A stretch of 62,442 bases of DNA, taken from assembly GCA_024691305.1 (NCBI GenBank), contig JAILNS010000019.1, forward strand, positions 1-62,442, written 5' to 3'. The notes beneath the pieces were generated by a model. That model searched no databases. It had not been told where the DNA came from and worked only from the letters and a program-made list of their open reading frames with translations. This DNA comes from Lachnospiraceae bacterium. GTDB taxonomy: Bacteria; Bacillota; Clostridia; Lachnospirales; Lachnospiraceae. The translations under genes were made by a program, and so were the position numbers. Positions 46,463 to 55,965 of the stretch are shown in pieces (the first letter of the stretch is position 1; each line of letters begins with the position of its first letter).

Positions 46463-48058
46463 ATGGGAGAGATAAAAGACTCAATTTTAAACGGAAAAAC
46501 GTATCTGGGTATTGAACTTGGTTCCACCAGGATCAAAGGTGTTCTCATTGATGAGAGCTATGCTCCGATAGCACAGGGATCACACGAATGGGAAAACCGC
46601 TATGAGAACGGAGTATGGACGTATTCACTTGATGATATATGGACAGGGCTTCAGGATTGTTATGCAGATCTGGCAGCAGATGTTTTGAATAAATACGGAG
46701 TCGAATTAACTACCGTCGGAAGCATAGGATTCTCCGCAATGATGCACGGATATATGGCTTTTAACGATCAGGGCAAACTTCTCGTTCCTTTCAGGACCTG
46801 GCGTAATTCCATGCAGGAAGCCGCATCGACCAAACTTACCGAAGTTTTCGACTTCCATATTCCTCAGAGATGGAGTATCGCACACTTATACCAGTCTATC
46901 CTGAATAATGAAGAGCATGTAAAAGATATTACTTTTTTCACCACTCTTGCAGGATATATCCACTGGCAGCTGACAGGAAACAAGACGCTCGGTGTCGGCG
47001 AGGCATCCGGTATGTTCCCGATCGATCAGGCAACAGGACAGTTTAATACCGAGATGATCGCTAAGTTCGATGATCTTGTTGCGGATAAGGGATATCCCTG
47101 GAAATTAAAAGACATTCTCCCTGATGTTTCTAGTGCCGGTGTACAAGCCGGAACACTTACCGAGGATGGAGCATCCAAGTTGGATCCCAGAGGTATTCTC
47201 AAAGCGGGTATTCCGTTATGTCCTCCCGAAGGTGATGCAGGAACAGGCATGACTGCCACCAATGCCGTAAAACAGCGTACTGGTAATGTATCTGCCGGTA
47301 CTTCCGTTTTCTCGATGGTCGTACTTGAAAAAGACCTTTCCAAGCCTTACGAGGAGATCGATATCGTTACAACTCCTACCGGAGATCCGGTTGCGATGGT
47401 TCATTGCAATAACTGTACTTCCGATATCAATGCATGGGTCAATATCTTTAAGCAGTTTGCGGAATGCTTCGGTGTAGGACTCGATGCCAACAAACTCTAC
47501 GGAACTTTGTTCAATATAGCAATGGAAGGAGACAGCGACTGCGGCGGACTTTTGTCATACAATTACATTTCGGGTGAGAATATCACCGGTTTTGAAGAAG
47601 GAAGACCGATGTTTATCCGTACACCCAATGCAAACTTCACTCTTGCAAACTTTATGCGTACGCATCTGTTCAGTGCACTTGCAGCACTTAAGATCGGTAA
47701 CGACATTCTGTTTAAGGAAGAAAACGTCGGTGTTGACAGGATAACCGGACACGGAGGGTTCTTCAAGACTCCCGGCGTAGGCCAGAAGATCATGGCTGCC
47801 GCACTAGGAGCACCCGTTACCTGTATGGAGACGGCCGGCGAGGGCGGTCCCTGGGGAATGGCTCTGCTTGCCGCATATATGATGCAGAAGCAGGATAACG
47901 AGACTCTTGGAGACTTCCTTGAGAATAAGGTATTTAAGGGCGAAAGCGGAACAACCGTTACACCCGATATCGCAGATACCAATGGCTTTTCAAGATTTAT
48001 GAAGAATTATAATCTTGGACTTAGCGCTCAGAGAGCAGCGGTTGATAATATCAAATAA
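46463..48058 (+). CDS. FGGY carbohydrate kinase, probable L-ribulokinase (AraK type)
   Basis: The 531-residue FGGY kinase begins with [13 protein letters not shown], the phosphate-1 loop, and has [16 protein letters not shown], the [10 protein letters not shown] motif and [13 protein letters not shown] at the adenosine site. It is often labelled xylulokinase, but it directly precedes araD, so phosphorylation of L-ribulose fits. Clostridium acetobutylicum has such a non-orthologous ribulokinase, named AraK. GGAGG lies 7 bases before the ATG. araA and araR are not in the window. Confidence 0.82.
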   Translation: MGEIKDSILNGKTYLGIELGSTRIKGVLIDESYAPIAQGSHEWENRYENGVWTYSLDDIWTGLQDCYADLAADVLNKYGVELTTVGSIGFSAMMHGYMAFNDQGKLLVPFRTWRNSMQEAASTKLTEVFDFHIPQRWSIAHLYQSILNNEEHVKDITFFTTLAGYIHWQLTGNKTLGVGEASGMFPIDQATGQFNTEMIAKFDDLVADKGYPWKLKDILPDVSSAGVQAGTLTEDGASKLDPRGILKAGIPLCPPEGDAGTGMTATNAVKQRTGNVSAGTSVFSMVVLEKDLSKPYEEIDIVTTPTGDPVAMVHCNNCTSDINAWVNIFKQFAECFGVGLDANKLYGTLFNIAMEGDSDCGGLLSYNYISGENITGFEEGRPMFIRTPNANFTLANFMRTHLFSALAALKIGNDILFKEENVGVDRITGHGGFFKTPGVGQKIMAAALGAPVTCMETAGEGGPWGMALLAAYMMQKQDNETLGDFLENKVFKGESGTTVTPDIADTNGFSRFMKNYNLGLSAQRAAVDNIK

Positions 48059-48079
48059 TTTACTTTTAAGGAGGACGCA

Positions 48080-48775
48080 ATGTTAGAAGAACTGAAGCAA
48101 AGAGTATATGAAGCAAATATGCTTCTTCCTAAGTACGGACTTGTGACATTTACTTGGGGTAATGTCAGTGAGATAGACCAGGATCATAAGATCTTTGCGA
48201 TCAAACCGAGTGGTGTGGAATACGAGAAACTCACTCCCGATGATATGGTACTCGTTGATTTAAACGGTAAGGTTGTCGAAGGCAAATTACGTCCTTCATC
48301 TGATACACCTACTCATGTGGAATTATATAAGGCTATGACATCTGTAGGAGGTATCGTTCATACTCATTCACCCTATGCTACCAGCTGGGCTCAGTCGGGA
48401 CGTTCCATCCCCTGCTACGGAACTACACATGCCGATTACATCTATGGTGAAGTTCCCTGTCTTCGGTGTTTATCCGCAAAAGAGATAAACAAGGATTATG
48501 AGAAAAACACAGGCCTGCTCATCGTAAACGAGTTTGAACGTCTGTGCCTTGAACCTGAAGCGGTTCCCGCAGTTCTTTGCAAGAATCATGGACCTTTTTC
48601 ATGGGGGAAGGATGCCAACGAAGCTGTACACAATGCGGTCGTGCTTGAGCAGGTGGCAAGAATGGCTTACATGGCAGAACAGATCAATCCCAGGATCCAG
48701 CCGGCACCTCAGGCTCTGATGGACAAGCATTACACACGTAAACATGGCGCTAACGCTTATTACGGACAGAAATAA
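48080..48775 (+). CDS. araD: L-ribulose-5-phosphate 4-epimerase
   Basis: AraD turns L-ribulose-5-phosphate into D-xylulose-5-phosphate. It is a class II aldolase-type protein with TWGNVSEID, the metal-binding IVHTHSPYATSWAQ and THADYIYGEVPC, and CKNHGPFSWG near the C-terminus. The 231 residues are standard. AAGGAGG lies 7 bases before the ATG. It follows the FGGY kinase by 21 bases and feeds the transketolase genes downstream. Confidence 0.95.
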   Translation: MLEELKQRVYEANMLLPKYGLVTFTWGNVSEIDQDHKIFAIKPSGVEYEKLTPDDMVLVDLNGKVVEGKLRPSSDTPTHVELYKAMTSVGGIVHTHSPYATSWAQSGRSIPCYGTTHADYIYGEVPCLRCLSAKEINKDYEKNTGLLIVNEFERLCLEPEAVPAVLCKNHGPFSWGKDANEAVHNAVVLEQVARMAYMAEQINPRIQPAPQALMDKHYTRKHGANAYYGQK

Positions 48776-48789
48776 AAAAGGAGAACAAT

Positions 48790-49626
48790 ATGAACAAGTT
48801 AGAACTTCAGAAAAAAGCTAATGACGTTCGCAAGGGCATCGTAACAGCAGTTCACGGAGCCGGCGCAGGTCATCCCGGCGGATCGCTTTCCGCAGCAGAT
48901 ATTTATACATATCTGTATTTTGAGGAAATGAACATCGATCCCAAGGACCCTAAGAAAAAGGACAGAGACCGTTTCGTATTATCCAAAGGACATACTGCTC
49001 CCGGCCTTTATTCCGTACTTGCAAACAGAGGTTATTTCCCGGTAGAGGATCTTCCTACTCTCAGACATCTCGGATCATATCTTCAGGGACATCCCTGTAT
49101 GCAGGAAACACCCGGTGTGGATATGTCTTCGGGTTCACTCGGACAGGGAATATCCGCTGCGGTTGGTATGGCTCTTGCTGCCAAACTTGATAATGCATCA
49201 TACAGAACTTATACACTTCTCGGTGACGGTGAGATAGAAGAAGGTCAGGTTTGGGAGGCTGCAATGTTTGCAGGTGCCAAGAAACTTGATAATCTCGTAG
49301 TTATAGTTGATAACAACGGACTTCAGATCGACGGTCCCATAGAGCAGGTTAATAATCCTTATCCGATCGATAAGAAGTTTGAAGCGTTTAATTTCCATGT
49401 TATCAATATCAACGGAAATGATTTTGACGAGATAGACGCTGCATTTAAGGAAGCTCGCAAGACCAAGGGTTGCCCTACAGCCATCATAGCCAAGACACTT
49501 AAGGGCAAGGGCGTATCCTTCATGGAGGGTGCCGTAGGCTGGCACGGAAAAGCTCCTAATGATGAAGAGTATGCAATAGCTATGGCAGATCTTGAAAAGA
49601 TCGGTGCCGAACTGGGAGGTGAATGA
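48790..49626 (+). CDS. tktA: Transketolase, N-terminal subunit
   Basis: This is the thiamine-diphosphate-binding half of a split transketolase: GAGHPGGSLSAADIY, the TPP motif GDGEIEEGQVWEAAMFAG with DNNGLQIDGP, and CPTAIIAKTLKGKG at the end. Split transketolases, in place of one ~660-residue chain, are common in clostridia and archaea. AAGGAG lies before the ATG. The C-terminal partner follows after one base. Confidence 0.95.
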   Translation: MNKLELQKKANDVRKGIVTAVHGAGAGHPGGSLSAADIYTYLYFEEMNIDPKDPKKKDRDRFVLSKGHTAPGLYSVLANRGYFPVEDLPTLRHLGSYLQGHPCMQETPGVDMSSGSLGQGISAAVGMALAAKLDNASYRTYTLLGDGEIEEGQVWEAAMFAGAKKLDNLVVIVDNNGLQIDGPIEQVNNPYPIDKKFEAFNFHVININGNDFDEIDAAFKEARKTKGCPTAIIAKTLKGKGVSFMEGAVGWHGKAPNDEEYAIAMADLEKIGAELGGE

Positions 49627-49627
49627 T

Positions 49628-50572
49628 ATGGCTGATGTTAAGAAAATAGCAACCAGAGAGAGCTACGGCAATGCTCTTGTTGAAGTGGGCAAAGAAAACC
49701 CTAATGTTATAGTACTTGATGCTGATCTGGCAAATGCGACCAAAACAAATATATTCCAGAAGGAGTTTCCCGACAGACATATCGACTGTGGTATAGCAGA
49801 ATGTAATATGACAGGCATCGCAGCAGGCCTTGCAACATGCGGTAAGATTCCTTTCATTTCTTCTTTTGCGATGTTTGCCGCAGGACGTAACTATGAGCAG
49901 ATCCGTAACTCTATCGGATATCCTCATTTGAACGTAAAGATTGGTGCTACACATGCAGGTATCACGGTAGGTGAAGACGGTGCATCTCATCAGTGTCTTG
50001 AAGATATCGCGCTTATGCGTGCTATCCCCGGAATGACAGTAATAGTCCCCGCTGATGACACGGAAGCAAAGGCAGCCGTACATGCAGCAGTTGATTATGA
50101 AGGTCCCGTATTCTTAAGATTCGGGCGTGCGGGAGTTCCCGTTATCAATGATCCCGCTACATACAAGTTTGAGATGGGTAAGGGAGTTCTTTTAAGAGAA
50201 GGTAAGGATGTTACCATAGTTGCTACCGGTATCACGGTATCGGCTTCGCTCGAGGCAGCAGAAGCTTTGGCAGCAGAGGGAATCGATGCGGAAGTCATCA
50301 ATATCCATACCATTAAGCCTCTTGATGAGGATATAATCGTTAAATCGGCATCAAAGACCGGCGTTGTTATCACAGCTGAAGAGCATTCCGTTATAGGCGG
50401 ACTCGGATCTGCGGTTTGTGATTGCATCTGTGCTAAACATCCTGTTCCCGTATATAAAATCGGTATCAATGATCAGTTCGGTGAATCGGGTTCCGCAGGA
50501 GCTCTTGTAGCTAAATACGGACTTGATGCAGCAGGTATTGCAAAGAGTGTGAAAGGATTCCTTAAAAAATAA
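49628..50572 (+). CDS. tktB: Transketolase, C-terminal subunit
   Basis: The second half of the split transketolase has the pyrimidine-binding domain (VLDADLANATKT, FPDRHIDCGIAECNMTGIAAGLA) and the C-terminal domain with ITAEEHSVIGGLGSAV. GGAGGTG precedes the ATG at 49628, which fits better than the open frame starting at 49592 inside the first half (314 residues). Its stop overlaps the rpe start as TAATG. Confidence 0.95.
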   Translation: MADVKKIATRESYGNALVEVGKENPNVIVLDADLANATKTNIFQKEFPDRHIDCGIAECNMTGIAAGLATCGKIPFISSFAMFAAGRNYEQIRNSIGYPHLNVKIGATHAGITVGEDGASHQCLEDIALMRAIPGMTVIVPADDTEAKAAVHAAVDYEGPVFLRFGRAGVPVINDPATYKFEMGKGVLLREGKDVTIVATGITVSASLEAAEALAAEGIDAEVINIHTIKPLDEDIIVKSASKTGVVITAEEHSVIGGLGSAVCDCICAKHPVPVYKIGINDQFGESGSAGALVAKYGLDAAGIAKSVKGFLKK

Positions 50573-51252
50573 TGGCACAAAATATTTTGGCACCATCAAT
50601 ATTGGCTGCGGATTGTGCAAAACTTGGTGAACAGATAAAGGAAATAGAGGCAGGAGGCGCAAACTACGTTCATATAGATGTTATGGACGGGGTATTTGTG
50701 CCCTCCCTGTCTTTTGGAATACCGATAGTCAGTTCCATTAGAAAGGTAACCAAACTGGTACTTGATGTACACCTTATGATCGTTCACCCGCTTAAGTATA
50801 TAAGCGATTTTGCAAAAGCCGGAGCCGACAGTATCACCTTCCATTTAGAATCCGAGGATAAACCCGACGAGGTCATAAAGGCTATACATGAAGCCGGCTG
50901 TAAGGCCGGAATATCAATAAAGCCGGGAACTCCGATAGAACAGGTATATCCTTATCTTGATAAGGTTGAGATGCTTCTGATAATGACGGTCGAACCGGGG
51001 TTTGGCGGTCAAAAATACATAAATGATTCAACTTATCGTATAGCCGAGGCCAGACATTATATTGACTCAAAACGTTTAAATACCGATATAGAAGTGGATG
51101 GCGGTATGACAGATGAAACTATCCGCACGGTAATAGAAGTAGGAGCAAATGTTATAGTTGCAGGAAGTGCGATATTTAAAGATAACGCAACCGAAAACTG
51201 CCGCAGATGCAAAGCTATACTGGACAGTACCGTGAAAGGAGAAGTTTTATGA
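50572..51252 (+). CDS. rpe: Ribulose-phosphate 3-epimerase
   Basis: Rpe interconverts D-ribulose-5-phosphate and D-xylulose-5-phosphate, completing the link between the arabinose and pentose-phosphate routes. It is a TIM barrel with LAPSILAADCAKLGEQI, YVHIDVMDGVFVPSLSFG, and VEPGFGGQKYI and DGGMTDETI toward the end. The 226 residues are normal. It overlaps both neighbours (tktB by one base, map by four), so the whole run is one operon. Confidence 0.97.
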   Translation: MAQNILAPSILAADCAKLGEQIKEIEAGGANYVHIDVMDGVFVPSLSFGIPIVSSIRKVTKLVLDVHLMIVHPLKYISDFAKAGADSITFHLESEDKPDEVIKAIHEAGCKAGISIKPGTPIEQVYPYLDKVEMLLIMTVEPGFGGQKYINDSTYRIAEARHYIDSKRLNTDIEVDGGMTDETIRTVIEVGANVIVAGSAIFKDNATENCRRCKAILDSTVKGEVL

Positions 51253-52172
51253 GTTCCGCAAATACAGGCGGCAGATTATTTATTCCTCCGGCACCGCAAA
51301 GACCGAAGTTAGGCAGAAACGATCCATGCTGGTGCGGAAGCGGAAAAAAATACAAAGTATGTCATGAAAGAATGGATGAGCGTATTGAGTCCATACGTCT
51401 TGAAGGTCATATAGTTCCCGGTCCCGCTCAGATCAAGAACAAAGAGCAGATAGAGGGAATACGTGAGAGCAGCAAGTTAAACATTGCGATACTCGATATG
51501 ATATCCGAAAAGATACAGGCCGGTATGAGTACACAGGATATCGACGATCTGGTATACAACAAGACTAAGGAGATGGGAGGTATTCCCGCTCCTCTTAACT
51601 ATGAAGGATTTCCAAAGAGCGTATGCACATCTCTAAATGATGAGGTGTGTCACGGAATCCCGTCAAAAGATATCATCATAAAAGACGGGGATATCATAAA
51701 TGTGGACTGCTCTACGATATATAAAGGCTACTTCTCGGACTCTTCGAGAATGTTCTGCATAGGTGATGTATCGCCGGAAAAGAAAAAACTTGTAGAGGTG
51801 GCTAAGGAGTGTATGCAAAAGGGAATTGATGCGGTTAAGCCCTGGACGTTTCTGGGTGATATGGCAGATGCGGTCAATTCTCATGCTAAGGCAAACGGAT
51901 ATACGATAGTCCGTGAGATAGGCGGACACGGAGTCGGAATAGAATTCCATGAGGAACCGTTTGTAAGTTATGTTACGAGACCGGGTACCGAGATGCTTAT
52001 GGTACCGGGTATGGTATTTACGATCGAACCCATGGTAAATATGGGTAAGGCGGATATCTATACGGATGAAGATAACGGCTGGACCGTGTATACGGAAGAC
52101 GGTAAGCCGTCAGCACAGTGGGAAGTTACATTAGCTGTTACCGAGGACGGATGCGAGATACTTACATATTGA
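51249..52172 (+). CDS. map: Methionine aminopeptidase with SEC-C motif
   Basis: The type I methionine aminopeptidase has the metal ligands within NVDCSTIYKGYFSDSS (two Asp), GGHGVGIEFHEEP (His and Glu) and FTIEPM. The extra ~45-residue N-terminus carries a zinc-binding SEC-C motif, NDPCWCGSGKKYKVC, as in several clostridial enzymes that dock on ribosomes. The ATG at 51249 (ATGA with the rpe stop, AAAGGAG before it) was chosen over the upstream open frame, giving 307 residues. Confidence 0.94.
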   Translation: MSSANTGGRLFIPPAPQRPKLGRNDPCWCGSGKKYKVCHERMDERIESIRLEGHIVPGPAQIKNKEQIEGIRESSKLNIAILDMISEKIQAGMSTQDIDDLVYNKTKEMGGIPAPLNYEGFPKSVCTSLNDEVCHGIPSKDIIIKDGDIINVDCSTIYKGYFSDSSRMFCIGDVSPEKKKLVEVAKECMQKGIDAVKPWTFLGDMADAVNSHAKANGYTIVREIGGHGVGIEFHEEPFVSYVTRPGTEMLMVPGMVFTIEPMVNMGKADIYTDEDNGWTVYTEDGKPSAQWEVTLAVTEDGCEILTY

Positions 52173-52195
52173 TCGGTACAGCAGGTGGGGGTTAA

Positions 52196-53776
52196 ATGTT
52201 TAAACTTAAGAAGAACACACCTTTTGGTGGAAAATATGTCGAATATGATGTATTACAGGCTCTTTCTAAGGATTTTCTGGTTATAGGTTCCGTGGATACC
52301 GATACCGGCGCATATTCTTTCAGCAGGTTTGAAACCGGGACAGAATCGGAAAAGATACTTGAAGGTTATATACATGATGGCTTAAGTTTCGAAGACATTG
52401 TCAGAAGGTATGCAGAGGATCACATATATCCCGAAGATCAGGAAGGTGTGGTCAGTTGCTTTACTATTCAAAACCTCAGGAAGGCCTTAGAGACAAAAGA
52501 AGATATCTCTGTACTGGCACGTAAGATAGAAGACGATAAAATGCGTTTCATCAAGGGTGAGACTCGCAGGATCGAAGGTAGCCTTGACAGCAAAGTCATT
52601 GTATCGATACGCGATGTTGACCGTGAGATACAAAAAGAACGTGAGCGTCAAAATGAGCTGACAGAAGCGTATAATGCCGTAGAGAGAGCTTCGCAGGCTA
52701 AGAACCATTTTCTCTATAATATGTCCCATGACATCCGTACTCCTCTTAATGCTATCATGGGATATACCACGGTGGCGACGGATAATCCCAATGACCCCAA
52801 AATGCTTAAGAAATGTCTTGGCAGGATAGATGATGCCAGCCATCAGGTCTTAAACATAATAAATGAGATCCTGGATATCAATGAATATGAAGAGAAGTCC
52901 ATATTCATAACCGAGCATAATCTTACCATGGCCGATCTTGAGCGTCAGATAACACAGACAGCCCAGACCATGGTGCATGATAAGAAACTTGATTTCTTTG
53001 TAAAAAATGAGGATGAATCCGGTACATTGCTCATCATGGATGATGCTCATATGTTAAGGGCAATAGTCAATCTGATAAGCCATTCGGTACGTTATACCGA
53101 AACCGGAGGCAATCTGTCTCTGACGATATTACCGCTTAAAGCATTAGACCCCGATTACAGAAGATATAATTTTATTTTTGAGGATAACGGTACCGGTATT
53201 GAAGAAGAGGATAAGGGGGTCAATATTCCGATAGTAAGGAATATACTTGATGCACTCGGCGGTGTGTTAAACATAGAATCGGTTGAAGGAAAGGGTTCAA
53301 AGTTTATCATTGATATTGAGTTTAAGGCCGCAAGATCCCAGGAGGAAGTCATATCCCCCGATGAGACCGATGATGGGTCAAATGACCAGCTTGTCGGCAA
53401 AAGGGTGCTCGTGGTCGACGATTCCCGCGTAAGCAATGATATCGCAGTAACCATACTTGACGGTTTCGGAGTCATGTCGGAAAGTGCATATGACGGAAAC
53501 ACTGCCATAGATATGATATGTGAAAATGAAGTCGGATATTATGATCTGATACTGATGGATATAGATATGCCGCAGATGGACGGTCATGAGACCGCTCGTG
53601 AGATCAGAGGACTTCACAGACCTGATGCCAAGATATTACCGATAATCGCACTTACCGCTAATGTTTTTGAAAAAACAAGACAGGAAGCATTTTCAGCCGG
53701 AATGAACGATTTCGTTACCAAACCCATAGATGTGGCTGAACTAAGAGAAGTATTACTTAAGACCATAAGGCATTGA
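52196..53776 (+). CDS. Hybrid histidine kinase-receiver protein with degenerate ATP-binding domain
   Basis: The first ~150 residues look like a PAS-type sensor region without membrane helices. The HisKA H-box FLYNMSHDIRTPLN has His178. The ATP-binding domain keeps a G1-like box (EDNGTGIEEED, about 329-339), but the N-box reads NLISHSVRYT with His296 in place of the second conserved Asn, and the lid, F-box and G2 (GTGLG) are missing: KGVNIPIVRN follows at once. The C-terminal receiver (about 403-523) is intact with Asp455 in LILMDIDMP, a Thr/Ala switch in ALTAN and Lys509. It is likely cytoplasmic and may not autophosphorylate. GGTGGGGG lies before the ATG. Confidence 0.82.
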   Translation: MFKLKKNTPFGGKYVEYDVLQALSKDFLVIGSVDTDTGAYSFSRFETGTESEKILEGYIHDGLSFEDIVRRYAEDHIYPEDQEGVVSCFTIQNLRKALETKEDISVLARKIEDDKMRFIKGETRRIEGSLDSKVIVSIRDVDREIQKERERQNELTEAYNAVERASQAKNHFLYNMSHDIRTPLNAIMGYTTVATDNPNDPKMLKKCLGRIDDASHQVLNIINEILDINEYEEKSIFITEHNLTMADLERQITQTAQTMVHDKKLDFFVKNEDESGTLLIMDDAHMLRAIVNLISHSVRYTETGGNLSLTILPLKALDPDYRRYNFIFEDNGTGIEEEDKGVNIPIVRNILDALGGVLNIESVEGKGSKFIIDIEFKAARSQEEVISPDETDDGSNDQLVGKRVLVVDDSRVSNDIAVTILDGFGVMSESAYDGNTAIDMICENEVGYYDLILMDIDMPQMDGHETAREIRGLHRPDAKILPIIALTANVFEKTRQEAFSAGMNDFVTKPIDVAELREVLLKTIRH

Positions 53777-53784
53777 TCCGGAAG

Positions 53785-55221
53785 TTAAATATCATCATCG
53801 TCATCGTCGATATTTTCCGATAACGGTAATGAGAAGATAAATTCGGTTCCAACGCCTTCAGTAGATATAACATTAATATGTTCGTTATGGGCACGGATTA
53901 TTTCTTTTGTAATGGAAAGACCTAATCCCGTGCCCTTTTTGTCTTTTCCTCTGGACAGGTCGGATTTATAGAACCGGTCCCAGATATTCTTGACATCATC
54001 CTTGGGGATACCGATGCCTGTATCTTTGACACTGACAAATACTTTGTTGTGCTTTTCGGTAGTTTCAATGGTTATTGCCGAATCATGATAGCTGAACTTA
54101 ACGGCGTTGTCGGTCAGGTTGTAAAGAACCTGCTCTATCTTGCCTTTATCGGCAGAAACAAACATGGTTTCTCCCGTGAGGATAAGATCGAAAGTTATGT
54201 TCTTTTCCATACATGTTCCGCCGAAAGCTGCGGCAACATTCCGGATCATATCGTTAATGTCAAAGTCGGTGATGTCTAAAAGCATACCGGATGTGTTCAG
54301 GTTGTTGAGAGTAAGTAATGAGTTGGTAAGTTTCGTCAGACGATCGGTCTCATTAAGAACGATCGTCAGATATTTTTCATGCATCTCGGGCGGGATCGTA
54401 CCGTCTAACATCGCTTCCAGATATCCTCTCATAGAGGTAAGAGGAGATCGGAAGTCATGGGAGACATTGGCTACAAATTTCTTCTGATCGTCTTCGCTCC
54501 TTGCTATCTCACCGGCCATATAACTGATGGTAGCTGCCAGATATCCTATCTCATCCTCACTTTCCACACTGAATTCATAATGCATATTTCCCGATGCATA
54601 TTGCTCGGTCGCTGCGGTTATGGTTTTTAAGGGGATATAAACCATCTCCGTAAAGAAGATGAGGATTATAAGCGAAAGAAGAAAGAGGATTATGAGCATG
54701 ATGTAGCATATGTTAAGAAGCTCATTGCATTCCTGCATTATAGATTCAAGAGGATAATGTATGACCACATATCCGTTTACCTTAAAGGCGCCAAGTATGG
54801 GAGCGATCACCGAAAGCATATCTGAGTCAAATGAATTAAAGAAGGCTCCTTCCGTATACCCAAGATCTGCCGTGACCGTAGGATCGAATCCTTCGACCAT
54901 GACTTCGGAATCCTGAGGAAGGAGAGCAGAAGAATCAAGGACCATACGTCCCGAAGGGTTTATGATCCAAATTGTGGTCTGGTTATATTCCGAAAGTGCG
55001 GTTATCTGAGTGCCTACGGTATCGAGTGAAGTCTGTGCATTATACAGATCATTTGCGTAGGTATTTGCGATTATCGTTGCTTCACGATACAGATCATCGG
55101 CTTTGCTCCTTGTAAGATAATCCTCTATCATATTTGATACAAAGGAGCCGACTATGATAAAGCCGAAAAAACCGAATATTATATATGCGATTATAAATTT
55201 CAGATAGAGGGTCTTCCTCAT
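53785..55221 (-). CDS. Membrane sensor histidine kinase, HAMP type
   Basis: Two transmembrane helices (about 7-28 and 167-190) enclose an extracytoplasmic sensor region, then a HAMP domain, a HisKA H-box (NVSHDFRSPLTSM) and an ATP-binding domain with all boxes: QVLYNLTDNAVKF, DTGIGIPKDD, and GTGLGLSITKEI. The 478 residues are of the ResE/PhoR/VanS layout and the kinase looks active, unlike the hybrid protein it faces. The tail is very acidic (ENIDDDDDD). It overlaps the regulator gene by ATGA, forming a two-gene operon. The signal is unknown. Confidence 0.92.
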   Translation of the reverse strand: MRKTLYLKFIIAYIIFGFFGFIIVGSFVSNMIEDYLTRSKADDLYREATIIANTYANDLYNAQTSLDTVGTQITALSEYNQTTIWIINPSGRMVLDSSALLPQDSEVMVEGFDPTVTADLGYTEGAFFNSFDSDMLSVIAPILGAFKVNGYVVIHYPLESIMQECNELLNICYIMLIILFLLSLIILIFFTEMVYIPLKTITAATEQYASGNMHYEFSVESEDEIGYLAATISYMAGEIARSEDDQKKFVANVSHDFRSPLTSMRGYLEAMLDGTIPPEMHEKYLTIVLNETDRLTKLTNSLLTLNNLNTSGMLLDITDFDINDMIRNVAAAFGGTCMEKNITFDLILTGETMFVSADKGKIEQVLYNLTDNAVKFSYHDSAITIETTEKHNKVFVSVKDTGIGIPKDDVKNIWDRFYKSDLSRGKDKKGTGLGLSITKEIIRAHNEHINVISTEGVGTEFIFSLPLSENIDDDDDDI

Positions 55222-55919
55222 CTGCGCACCTCGAATTTATATCCGATACCCCATATCGTGGAAATCTTCCATTCGTCATGATCGCCTAATTTCTCACGAA
55301 GTCTTTTGATATGAACATCAACGGTTCTGGTATCTCCGATATATTCATAGCCCCATATACGGTCTAAGAGCTGCTCTCTGGTAAATACATGATTGGGTGA
55401 TGAAGCTAAGAAGTAGAGGAGCTCGAGTTCCTTGGGAGGCATATCTACTGTCTGGCCTTTGTATATAACAGAATAATCCGTACGATTGACTTTAAGGTCA
55501 GTATATTCAACATACTCCGAGTCATCGGTTTCGTTCTCTGAAGGAGTGTTTTTGAAACGTCTGAGAACGGCTTTTACCCTGGCTACCAGTTCTTTTGAAT
55601 CAAAAGGCTTTTCAATATAATCATCGGCACCAAGTTCCAGACCGAGAACTTTATCGAAGACCTCACCCTTGGCGCTTAACATTATTATAGGCAGGTTTGT
55701 ATGGCTTCTTACTTCTCTGCAGACCTGATAGCCGTCAATACCGGGAAGCATTATGTCAAGAAGCATAAGATCGGGCTCAAATGATTCCACAGCTCCAAGT
55801 GCACTCTCTCCGTCATGAACCATCATTGTCTCGAAGCATTCCTTAGTCATATAGAGTGAGATGAGTTCAGCAATGTTTTCGTCATCGTCTACGATAAGAA
55901 TCTTCTGTTTAGCAGCCAT
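55218..55919 (-). CDS. OmpR/PhoB-family response regulator
   Basis: The 233-residue protein has a receiver domain with DDDENIAEL at the N-terminus, the phospho-acceptor in LMLLDIMLPGIDG, the Thr/Ser switch LSAKG and Lys in IEKPFDSKELVARVKA, followed by an OmpR-type winged helix with YTDLKVNRTDYSV, PPKELELLYFLA and DRIWGYEYIGDTRTVDVHIKRLREKL. The partner kinase follows with overlap. AAAGGA lies before the ATG on this strand. mutS2 is 46 bases upstream, same strand, and may be read through. Confidence 0.96.
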   Translation of the reverse strand: MAAKQKILIVDDDENIAELISLYMTKECFETMMVHDGESALGAVESFEPDLMLLDIMLPGIDGYQVCREVRSHTNLPIIMLSAKGEVFDKVLGLELGADDYIEKPFDSKELVARVKAVLRRFKNTPSENETDDSEYVEYTDLKVNRTDYSVIYKGQTVDMPPKELELLYFLASSPNHVFTREQLLDRIWGYEYIGDTRTVDVHIKRLREKLGDHDEWKISTIWGIGYKFEVRR

Positions 55920-55965
55920 TTTTTATCCTTTCATTTAACTCTTCGTTTTACACATTTTAGTGTGC

